Below are positions 1-5,788 of a DNA stretch of 7,168 bases, in pieces (position 1 is the first letter of the stretch; each line of letters starts with the position of its first letter). The notes under the pieces are model-generated. The model did no database searches. It was not told where the DNA came from and saw only the letters and a program-made list of their open reading frames with translations. The DNA is from an uncultured delta proteobacterium (GTDB taxonomy: Bacteria > Myxococcota_A > Polyangia > Polyangiales > Ga0077539): contig CAISKJ010000418.1 in NCBI GenBank assembly GCA_903885885.1, forward strand, positions 1 to 7,168, given 5' to 3'. The translations under genes were made by a program, and so were the position numbers.

Positions 1-379
1 CATGGCCCCCGAGGTGATCACCGGCGAGCGCGACGCCGACGCACGCAGCGACCTGTGGTCGGTCGGGGTGATCTTGTACGAGCTCACCCTGGGGCGTCGG
101 CTCTACGAGGGCAGCGCGACGCGCGTGATGGCCGCCGTCGTCGACGGGCCCACCCCTTCACCCGCGGGCGAGCGGGCGGGCTATCCGTCGGCCCTCAACG
201 CCGTGGTGCGCACCGCCCTCGCGCGCACGCCCGACGATCGCTTCGCCGACGCACGGAGCATGCGCGACGCGCTCGACCGCGCCCTCGCCGCGCACGGCCT
301 CTCGCGGGGGCGCCCGACGCTCGCGGCGGCGCTCACCGAGGCCTTGCGCGCGCTCCCGCGCGACGCGGCGCCGGTGTGA
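1..379 (+). CDS. Serine/threonine protein kinase, C-terminal fragment
   Basis: This is the C-terminal end of a eukaryote-like (Hanks-type) Ser/Thr protein kinase, which phosphorylates Ser/Thr on partner proteins using ATP. The 5' end lies outside the window: base 1 is the last base of the preceding codon, consistent with a Tyr codon before MAPE. Visible kinase parts are the APE motif of subdomain VIII at the very start, the subdomain IX motif DLWSVGVILYEL about 17 residues later, and the subdomain XI arginine region (TPDDRFADARSM). Only about 30 residues follow the kinase fold, with no membrane segment or sensor domain, so this C-terminus is short and presumably cytoplasmic; many myxobacterial kinases instead carry long C-terminal extensions. 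The ATP-binding and catalytic loops are not in view, so activity cannot be judged. The gene converges on the histidine kinase, with 3 nt between the two stop codons. Confidence 0.93.
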   Translation, partial: MAPEVITGERDADARSDLWSVGVILYELTLGRRLYEGSATRVMAAVVDGPTPSPAGERAGYPSALNAVVRTALARTPDDRFADARSMRDALDRALAAHGLSRGRPTLAAALTEALRALPRDAAPV

Positions 380-382
380 GAC

Positions 383-1873
383 TCACGGCAGCGTCGATTC
401 GCGGGGAGGCCTCGAGCCCGCCGCCGGGAGCTCGATCACGATGCGCGCCCCGCGGCCCCCATCGCGCCGCGGCTGCGCCGAGATCACACCGCCCGCCTGC
501 TCGACGATCGCCGCGCTCGTGGCGAGGCCGAGGCCCGTGCCCTCGCCCGCGGGCTTCGTCGTAAAGAACGGCTCGAACACCTTCTGCCGCACATCGTCGG
601 GAATGCCCGGCCCGTCGTCTTCGACCTCGATCACCACGCGCTCGCGCTCGTGCCGAGCGCGCACCGCGACGGAGCCCGGCGTGAGGCCCGCCATGCGCAG
701 CGCGTCGCCCGCGTTGAGGCAGAGGTTGAGCACCACCTGCACCAGGCGGTCCGTCGAGACGCTCACGGCGGGGATGGCGCCGTCGATGTGCGTTTCGAAG
801 CGCACATCACGCATGGCCTTCTGCGGCGCGATGAGCCGCGACACCTGATCGATCGCGTCGACGAGGTCGCCCGGGTGCTTCTCGCCCGGGTCGGTGGTGC
901 CCGCGGGCGAGGGCGACGCGCGCGCGTAGTCAAGCAGCTCGCGCACCGTGCGATGAATGCGCTGGGCCTCGCGGCCGATGCGGCCCGAGAACTCCTTCAC
1001 CTCGGCCTCGTCGAGGCCGCCGTCGGCCATCACGTCGGCGAGGCCCACGATGGCCGCGAGGGGATTTCCCACCTCGTGCGCAATGCCCGCCGAGAGGCGC
1101 CCGACCGTGGCGAGGCGCTCGCCGCGCACCACCTGCTCCTGCGCGCGCTTGAGCTCCTTGTGGGCGCGCTCGAGCTCCTTCACGCGGTTCGAGAGCTCGG
1201 CCTCGTGCGCGCTCAACTGCTCGGTCATGCGATTGAACGCGTCCGCCGCGCGCACCACCTCGGCGGCGCCGCCCGCCTCGGCGCGCACGTCGCGTCGGCC
1301 CGCCGCCACGCGCTCCGCCGCGAGCGTGAGCGACACCACGGGTCGCACGATCCACCGCGTGAGGAGGAGGTACACCACCGCCAACGCGAGCACGCCCGCC
1401 GACGCGGTGTAGAGCAGAATGAGCATCGGCACGGCGCGCTCGGCCGCGCTCGGCGCGAGCGACGTCTCGGCCACGAACACCCCGCGGCCCGGCAGAAACA
1501 CCACGACGCCCATCACCTCGCCGGCCTCGCGCGCGTCGTCCATGAGCCGCGGCGGCCGCAGCGACGAGGGCAGGCTCAGCGTGCCCGCGCGCACCAGGAG
1601 GCGCCGCTGAAGGTCATAGAGCGCCGCGCCGCGGAGCCCCACGTCGCCCACCGACTGCAAGAGGAGGTCGCGCACGTCGTCGGTCGAGTGGGAGAGCGCA
1701 ACCTCGCCGGCCACGGAGCGCGCGAGCGTGAGCCCGAGGCGCTTGCGCGTGAGGCGCCCCGACGCGGCCGTGAGCGGCTGGATCGCCACCATCGCGAGCG
1801 TGGCCGCGATCGAGAGCACGACGAGCAGCGCGACCACGATCTGCGCGCGAAGGCCGAAGACCACGCGGTTCAT
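383..1873 (-). CDS. Membrane-bound sensor histidine kinase (HAMP-HisKA-HATPase_c)
   Basis: This is a 496-residue sensor kinase that should autophosphorylate on His and pass the phosphate to a response regulator. Layout: TM1 at about 10-31; an extracytoplasmic sensor region at about 32-147 with no recognisable domain; TM2 at about 149-172; a HAMP linker at about 173-225; a charged coiled coil at 225-250; HisKA with phospho-acceptor H266 in the SAGIAHEVGNPL motif (NtrB-like); and HATPase_c with N box N383/N387, G1 box DDGPGIP at 419-425, F box FEPFF at 433-437 and G2 box GEGTGLGL at 443-450. All catalytic boxes look intact. The ATG overlaps the TGA of the upstream MFS gene (ATGA), and a strong GGAAGGA lies 6 nt upstream, which fixes the start. 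The same frame stays open further upstream only because of the MFS frameshift. No receiver domain and no response regulator gene are in view. Confidence 0.95.
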   Translation of the reverse strand: MNRVVFGLRAQIVVALLVVLSIAATLAMVAIQPLTAASGRLTRKRLGLTLARSVAGEVALSHSTDDVRDLLLQSVGDVGLRGAALYDLQRRLLVRAGTLSLPSSLRPPRLMDDAREAGEVMGVVVFLPGRGVFVAETSLAPSAAERAVPMLILLYTASAGVLALAVVYLLLTRWIVRPVVSLTLAAERVAAGRRDVRAEAGGAAEVVRAADAFNRMTEQLSAHEAELSNRVKELERAHKELKRAQEQVVRGERLATVGRLSAGIAHEVGNPLAAIVGLADVMADGGLDEAEVKEFSGRIGREAQRIHRTVRELLDYARASPSPAGTTDPGEKHPGDLVDAIDQVSRLIAPQKAMRDVRFETHIDGAIPAVSVSTDRLVQVVLNLCLNAGDALRMAGLTPGSVAVRARHERERVVIEVEDDGPGIPDDVRQKVFEPFFTTKPAGEGTGLGLATSAAIVEQAGGVISAQPRRDGGRGARIVIELPAAGSRPPRESTLP

Positions 1874-3190
1874 GCAACATCCTTCCGGGGAGCGGCGGCG
1901 CGAAGAAACGGCGCCGCGAGCGCGAGCATCACGGCGAGGCAGAGCGCGCCGTGCAGGGCGAGCGAGCGCGACAAGCCCCACGCGACGGCGTCGGGCGGCA
2001 GGAGCGAGCGGTCGACACGCGCGGTGAGGCCCGCGTGGCTGCGCGCGAGCGCGTCGGCGACGACGCCGACCACCGTGGCCCCGATCGACCACAGCGAGAA
2101 GTCGATCGAGAGCACCGACATCACGCGGCCGCGCATGCGGTCGGGCACCTCGAGCTGCAGCAGCGTCACGACCGCCGAGCGAAAGGCCATCTGCGAGGCG
2201 CCGAACAGCACCAGCACGGCCCACGAGAGCGCGTACGAGCGCGTGAACGCGAAGGCCACGAGGGCCGCCGAGAAGGTCACGCCCGAGGCCACGACGTTGC
2301 GCGGGAGCTCGGCCCGCGATGCGCGCGCGGTCACCAGGAGGCTCGCCGCGAGGGCCCCCACGCCCGACGCCGCCGCGAGCAGGCTGTACCCCTGCGGCGT
2401 GGTCGCGAGCACCACGCGCGAGAAGAGCGGAAGCAGTCGCACCAGGGGCATTCCGAGCACGCCCAGCGCGTAGGCGAACACGATCGGGTGCAGCACCGCG
2501 GGGTGCGAGCGCACGTACCCGACGCCCTCGCGGAGGTCGTCGGTGAAACTCCTCCCCGGCGGCGGCGCCTCCGTCTTGGGGAGCTCCAGACGCACCAGGG
2601 TGGCGATGAGCAGCGTGAACGAGAGGGCGTTGAGCGCGAGGCACCCCGCGACGCCCAGAAGTCCGAGCACGAGCGCGCTCACGAGGGGGCCGAGAATCTG
2701 CGTCACGTTCACCCCCAGCGACTGCAGCGCCACGGCGCGCGCGATGAGGTCGCGGGGCACGAGCGTGGGCATCACCGCCTGGCGCGCGGTGAGGTTCAGC
2801 GAGTCGAGGAGCCCCCAGGGCGAAGGCGAGCGCAACGAGCGAGCCGTACGTGATGCGATGGGTGACCACCAGCGCGAGAAACAGCACGCTCTGGAGCGCC
2901 GCCAGCGACTGCGTCACCACGAGCAGCTTGCGACGGTCGACGCGGTCGACGAGCACCCCGGCGAAGAGCGACACGAGCAGCCGCGGCAGGGCCTGCGCGA
3001 AGGCCACCACGGCCACGCGAAAGGCCGAGCGCGTGAGGCCCACGACGAGCCAGTTCTGCGCGATAAGCTGAACGAAATCACCCACGTGGGAGACGACGAA
3101 GCCCACCCACAGGAGCCGAAACTCGCGGTGGCGCAGCGGCGCCCACAGCCCCGGCGGGGCGGATGCCTGCGTGCCGCGTGGGGTCAACAT
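1870..3190 (-). pseudogene. MFS exporter (MFS_3/EntS-like) with a one-base frameshift
   Basis: This is a major facilitator superfamily permease, probably a proton-driven small-molecule exporter. Frame 1 begins at ATG 3190, with GGAG 8 nt upstream, and encodes TM1-TM4 with motif A (VDRVDRRKLL) at residues 81-90. At codon 126 the homology moves to another frame, which continues from about 2811 to the TGA at 1870-1872 with the remaining helices and the cytoplasmic motif VPDRMRGRV typical of this subfamily. Removing one G from the coding-strand run of five (2812-2816) restores ALGLLDSLNLTARQA and a 439-residue protein of normal family length. It could be a sequencing or assembly error in a homopolymer, a recent mutation or, less likely, a recoding site. 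The intact look of both halves argues against old decay. It is translationally coupled by ATGA to the histidine kinase. Substrate unknown. Confidence 0.85.
1880..1886 (-). promoter_or_regulatory. Shine-Dalgarno site of the histidine kinase, inside the MFS 3' end
   Basis: GGAAGGA on the minus strand ends 6 nt before the ATG at 1873. It lies inside the last codons of the MFS gene, so the histidine kinase can be started independently. It supports 1873 as the true start rather than any longer read-through form. Confidence 0.7.
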
Positions 3191-3198
3191 TCGCGTGG

Positions 3199-3202
3199 CT
3201 CC
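3199..3202 (-). promoter_or_regulatory. Shine-Dalgarno site of the MFS gene
   Basis: GGAG on the minus strand lies 8 nt upstream of the ATG at 3190. It favours this start over the upstream in-frame ATG at 3271, which would add 27 residues unlike an MFS N-terminus and would overlap the divergent PilZ gene. Confidence 0.5.
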
Positions 3203-3246
3203 GTCGGGGGTCTGTCGTTCTCTGGCGAGCGGCGCCGCCGTGCTCC

Positions 3247-3252
3247 TACGAT
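3247..3252 (+). promoter_or_regulatory. Candidate -10 element for a leaderless PilZ transcript
   Basis: TACGAT fits the TAnnnT core of a -10 box and ends 6 nt before the PilZ ATG, so transcription would begin at or next to the start codon. No Shine-Dalgarno sequence precedes the ATG. No good -35 hexamer is visible at the usual distance, so this is only a candidate. Confidence 0.3.
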
Positions 3253-3258
3253 GGGCGC

Positions 3259-3618
3259 ATGGAAACGACAAGCGCGGTCTCCAGAGGCCTTCGCGGGAGC
3301 CCTCGCAGCCGGGTCTCGATGCCCGCCGCGGTGTTCAGCAACCATTTCTACTGCCCCATCGAGGTCGCCTGCGCCGAGCTCTCGGCCACGGGGATGTTCA
3401 TCGCGGTCGACCTGCTCCTCGACCCGGGCGAGCGGCTCACCGTGTCGTTCACGGTGCCCGGCACGCGCCATCGCATCACCACCGACGCCCGCGTCGTGCA
3501 CTGCCCCCGAGGCAACCAGCGCGCGGGCATGGGCCTGTGCTTCGACCGCCTCCCGTCGCTCGACGCGAGCATCCTCACGAGCGCGCTCGACCGACGCCGC
3601 GCGAGCAGCCCCTCGTAG
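3259..3618 (+). CDS. Single-domain PilZ protein
   Basis: This is a 119-residue protein that is essentially one PilZ domain, the fold that commonly binds cyclic di-GMP and controls motility, exopolysaccharide or other targets through partner contacts. Visible signature: RGSPR at residues 12-16 fits the RxxxR motif, and ELSATG at 40-45 fits (D/N)xSxxG with Glu in place of Asp/Asn. The rest follows the family pattern: GMFI after the motif, DPGERLTVSFTVPGT at 55-69, ARVVHC at 77-82, and AGMGLCFDRLP near the end. It has no signal peptide or membrane segment, so it is probably a cytosolic adaptor. The ATG at 3259 is the last start before the domain; there is no SD. It is divergent from the MFS-histidine kinase unit, and its stop lies 3 nt from the stop of the convergent nucleotidase gene. 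Binding of c-di-GMP is inferred only. Confidence 0.85.
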   Translation: METTSAVSRGLRGSPRSRVSMPAAVFSNHFYCPIEVACAELSATGMFIAVDLLLDPGERLTVSFTVPGTRHRITTDARVVHCPRGNQRAGMGLCFDRLPSLDASILTSALDRRRASSPS

Positions 3619-3621
3619 CGC

Positions 3622-5103
3622 TCACATCTCGTGCGGCATCAGGTCGCGCGGCGACCGGTAGAAATGGGACGCCGGATAGTTCGCGAGGTTCGACACGCGC
3701 GAGGTGTAGAGGCACGCGTACTCCTCCACCTGGTCGCCGAACGATGACAGCTCGAGCCCCTGCTTGAAGAGCGAGCCCCAGTACGGGTGAAACGCCGCGT
3801 CGGTGGCCTTGTGCATCGCGCGCGTCGAGGCGTCGAGCTCGCGCAGCGTGCCCTTCAGCCGATCGATGGTGCGGCGCAGCGTCACGGCCTCCGCGTCGTC
3901 TTCGCCGCTGCGCTTCACCGCCGCGCGAAAGAGCACCTGCTGGTAGCGAATCTCGTCTTCGAGGCGGTCGCGCTGCCGGGCGCGGCCGTCGAGCTCGGTC
4001 ACGTCGTCGCGCGTGCGCCCCATCGCGTCGAACTCCGACTCCATCTCCTGCACGATCATCGCGGTGCGCCACGCCGAGTCCTTCTTGCTGCGCAGAATGT
4101 CGCCGTAGATGTGGTCGCCCACGTACAGAATGCGGTCGGCCTGCGCGTTGATCATGCGCTCGAAATCGCGGAGGTTGCCGCCCTCATACACGCGCCCGCG
4201 CTCGAGGGTGTAGGCCGGGCGCACGGTCTCCGCGCCGTGCTCGAACACGCGCTCCATGAAGGGCCGCTTCTCCGTGAAGAACGCGGGCTTCGTGGCCGCC
4301 ACCGACACGAGGTCGAAGTAGTTCCTCCACGAGCCATACTCGGGGAGCTGCCCCCCGAGCAGGTACGTCATCATGCGCTCGGTGTAGGCCCACCGTGAGT
4401 TCGTGAGAATGAAGAGCTTCTTGCCCGCCGAGCGGAGCTTGTGCAGCGTGGGCGCGAGGCCCGGGTCGCGCTCGACGAAGCGCGGCAGGTCGTTCGCGAT
4501 CACATCGACGATGGAGCCGTCGCGGTGCGCCTCGTCGATGCACTGGCGGATGTCGTCGAAGAGCTCGTGGTAGTCCACGTTGTGGCCGTAGCGCTCGAGC
4601 AGGTCGACCGCGCCCGCGTAGAGGGCGGCCTCGGGCAGCGCGTAGAGCGTGTCGATGTAGTGGTACCGCGGCGGCGCGACCCTCACCTTGCGCGCGTGAT
4701 AGAGCTCGTGGCGCTCGTCGCGCGTGAGCTCGCGCAGCCCGTGGTAGGCGCGGCCCACAAACTTGTACCGGTCCATCTTCACGATGTGCCCGTACCGCTT
4801 GTCGATGAGCAATCCGCGAATGGGAAAGCGCGTGTCGTACGTGGCCTCGGCGAGCTGCGGGGGATACCCCCGGTCGACGAGCTTCTTCACCGTGGCCTCG
4901 ATGCTCAGCCGATCGATCTCGGCCTGCCGGTAGATGGCCAGGGTGTAGTCCATGTCGAAGCCCACCCACTCGACGTTCTCCATCCGCAGGCTGCGGTTCA
5001 CGTACACCCGGCGCGCGCGCGGCAACCCCGCGATCAGGGCCCCCGGCGGCGCGGTGTCAACGTGGGGGAGGCTCAACTGAGGGAGCGGCACGGTGATGGT
5101 CAT
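3622..5103 (-). CDS. HAD-IG family 5'-nucleotidase (cN-II-like)
   Basis: This is a 493-residue cytosolic HAD hydrolase of the purine 5'-nucleotidase family (PF05761), which in characterised relatives dephosphorylates IMP/GMP with Mg2+. The family motifs are all present: motif I FDMDYT with the nucleophile and acid/base pair D50/D52; motif II LTNS with T234/N235; motif III lysine K272 in ATKPAFF; and motif IV GDHIYGDI with D330 and D335. The motif IV segment closely resembles that of eukaryotic cN-II. After the core come a charged helical stretch at about 365-430 and the C-terminal region with LYTSRVSNLANYPASHFYR, also typical. The N-terminal VYVNRSLRMENVEWVGFDMDYT is the usual family entry, so the ATG at 5103 is preferred over Met41; no clear SD precedes it. 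Substrate preference cannot be read from the sequence. Confidence 0.95.
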   Translation of the reverse strand: MTITVPLPQLSLPHVDTAPPGALIAGLPRARRVYVNRSLRMENVEWVGFDMDYTLAIYRQAEIDRLSIEATVKKLVDRGYPPQLAEATYDTRFPIRGLLIDKRYGHIVKMDRYKFVGRAYHGLRELTRDERHELYHARKVRVAPPRYHYIDTLYALPEAALYAGAVDLLERYGHNVDYHELFDDIRQCIDEAHRDGSIVDVIANDLPRFVERDPGLAPTLHKLRSAGKKLFILTNSRWAYTERMMTYLLGGQLPEYGSWRNYFDLVSVAATKPAFFTEKRPFMERVFEHGAETVRPAYTLERGRVYEGGNLRDFERMINAQADRILYVGDHIYGDILRSKKDSAWRTAMIVQEMESEFDAMGRTRDDVTELDGRARQRDRLEDEIRYQQVLFRAAVKRSGEDDAEAVTLRRTIDRLKGTLRELDASTRAMHKATDAAFHPYWGSLFKQGLELSSFGDQVEEYACLYTSRVSNLANYPASHFYRSPRDLMPHEM

Positions 5104-5124
5104 GTCGGTCGGTCTGCGAAAGGT

Positions 5125-5130
5125 ATCGTA
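5125..5130 (-). promoter_or_regulatory. Candidate -10 element for the nucleotidase gene
   Basis: TACGAT on the minus strand lies 21 nt upstream of the nucleotidase ATG and is identical to the hexamer before the PilZ gene. It would give a leader of about 14 nt. No matching -35 is seen; an inverted repeat occupies that position. Weak candidate. Confidence 0.25.
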
Positions 5131-5134
5131 CGAA

Positions 5135-5160
5135 GCGCGATTTCTTCTACGAGAACGCGC
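5135..5160. repeat. Inverted repeat in the nucleotidase/rpmG divergent region
   Basis: GCGCG (5135-5139) pairs with CGCGC (5156-5160). Inside this, TTCTT (5142-5146) pairs with GAGAA (5151-5155), counting one G-U pair, around a 4-nt loop with a 2-nt bulge (5140-5141). It covers the -35 position relative to the candidate nucleotidase -10 and lies upstream of the rpmG promoter candidate. It could be an operator; no regulator can be named. Confidence 0.3.
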
Positions 5161-5199
5161 CTATCGAAGGGGGCCGCGCAGGATAATGCGCGAAATCCC

Positions 5200-5226
5200 T
5201 TGACTACTATACAGTTCGTGTATCTT
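5200..5226 (+). promoter_or_regulatory. Candidate sigma70-type promoter of the rpmG-rpmB operon
   Basis: TTGACT (5200-5205) and TATCTT (5221-5226) resemble -35 and -10 boxes with a 15-bp spacer; reading CTTGAC as the -35 gives 16 bp, still a little short. The stretch is noticeably more AT-rich than its surroundings and lies about 60 nt before bL33, as expected for a strongly expressed ribosomal protein operon. Confidence 0.5.
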
Positions 5227-5241
5227 TGGCGCCCCCTGACG

Positions 5242-5258
5242 CCGCCCCTACCTGGCGG
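5242..5258 (+). other. Small hairpin in the rpmG leader
   Basis: CCGCC (5242-5246) can pair with GGCGG (5254-5258) around a 7-nt loop and is followed by TTTCT. It would sit in the 5' leader of the rpmG-rpmB mRNA. It could be a weak attenuator or an r-protein-binding leader structure, or chance in GC-rich DNA; the stem is only 5 bp. Confidence 0.25.
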
Positions 5259-5286
5259 TTTCTACGTCCAATTTCGAGGCGTTGCC

Positions 5287-5457
5287 ATGCGAGACATGAT
5301 CCGGCTGTTCTGCTCGAACTGCCAGCGGAACAACTACTACACGACCAAGAACAAGCGGACGACCACCGAGAAGCTGGAGTTCCGCAAGTACTGCGAGTGG
5401 TGCCGTTCCCACCAGGTCCACAAGGAAGGCAAGCTCCCCAACCCGAAGAAGAACTGA
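5287..5457 (+). CDS. rpmG: 50S ribosomal protein bL33
   Basis: This 56-residue basic protein is a structural component of the large ribosomal subunit. It has the family pattern: an IRLFCSNCQRNNYYTTKNKR opening, then LEFRKYCEWCRSHQVHKE. The four zinc-ribbon cysteines C9, C12, C36 and C39 are all present, so this is the zinc-binding (C+) form. GAGG at 5276-5279 lies 7 nt before the ATG at 5287, which supports that start over the in-frame ATG at 5296 (Met4). It is the first gene of an operon with bL28, whose ATG is 9 nt after this stop. Confidence 0.97.
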   Translation: MRDMIRLFCSNCQRNNYYTTKNKRTTTEKLEFRKYCEWCRSHQVHKEGKLPNPKKN

Positions 5458-5459
5458 GG
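5456..5459 (+). promoter_or_regulatory. Shine-Dalgarno site of rpmB overlapping the rpmG stop codon
   Basis: GAGG begins at the second base of the rpmG TGA (5455-5457) and ends 7 nt before the rpmB ATG. The overlap suggests coupled, balanced translation of the two ribosomal proteins. Confidence 0.65.
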
Positions 5460-5466
5460 CAGCACC

Positions 5467-5700
5467 ATGGCAAGCAGTGACCTCACCGGCGTACGCCGCA
5501 AGATCGCGAACAAGGTCTCGCACTCGAACATCAAGACCAAGCGCTGGCAGTTTCCGAACCTGCAAGAGCGCCGTCTGTTCGTCCCCGAGCTCGGGCGCTT
5601 CGTGCGCATCACGGTCTCGACGCGCGACCTCCGCACCATCGACCGCATCGGTCTGACGGCCTACGCCGCGCAGCACGGCGTCGACCTCACCCGCCTCTGA
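5467..5700 (+). CDS. rpmB: 50S ribosomal protein bL28
   Basis: This is a 77-residue basic large-subunit protein matching bL28: the N-terminal LTGVRRKIANKVSHSNIKTK corresponds to the family TG...GN.VSHSN.KTKR stretch, followed by RWQFPNLQERRLFVPELG, FVRITVSTRDLRTIDRIGL and a short C-terminal helix. It has no cysteines, so it is a zinc-independent (C-) form, unlike its bL33 neighbour. Length is normal for the family. It lies directly after rpmG in one operon. Gene order rpmG-rpmB is the reverse of the E. coli rpmB-rpmG order. Confidence 0.96.
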   Translation: MASSDLTGVRRKIANKVSHSNIKTKRWQFPNLQERRLFVPELGRFVRITVSTRDLRTIDRIGLTAYAAQHGVDLTRL

Positions 5701-5773
5701 TCGCTCCCCGCGCGGCCCTCGCGCCGCAGCCGTTTGCGCTGTCGCGAACGCGTCCCTCCGCTCCTCCTTCGAG

Positions 5774-5779
5774 TACACT
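5774..5779 (+). promoter_or_regulatory. Candidate -10 element just before the lipoprotein gene
   Basis: TACACT matches TAnnnT and ends 9 nt before the GTG start. No SD and no clear -35 are visible. If real, the transcript would have almost no leader. The 88-nt gap after rpmB shows no convincing terminator. Confidence 0.25.
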
Positions 5780-5788
5780 CCCGCGCTT

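Noticed and set aside
650..2473. A 607-codon plus-strand open frame antisense to the histidine kinase and MFS genes
   Set aside because: It is rich in Arg, His and Ala with no domain pattern, and lies opposite two clear genes. Long antisense frames are expected in GC-rich DNA with strong third-position bias.
1870..2835. A separate 321-residue protein starting at TTG 2835
   Set aside because: It begins in the middle of an MFS helix with no SD. It is better explained as the second part of the frameshifted exporter.
383..3271. A single 962-residue transporter-kinase fusion protein
   Set aside because: The middle third is out-of-frame sequence without transporter homology, and the true MFS sequence continues in another frame. 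The histidine kinase has its own strong SD and ATG.
3787..5286. Plus-strand open frames opposite the nucleotidase, one of which runs into the bL33 frame
   Set aside because: The translated sequence is low-complexity shadow of the nucleotidase gene. The bL33 ATG with its own SD explains the real coding part.
5104..5286. A tRNA gene before rpmG
   Set aside because: tRNAs often lie near rpmG, but no acceptor stem or GGTTCGA-type T-loop is present.
5701..5788. Rho-independent terminator after rpmB
   Set aside because: Only 3-4 bp stems such as GCGG/CCGC can be formed, and no T run follows.
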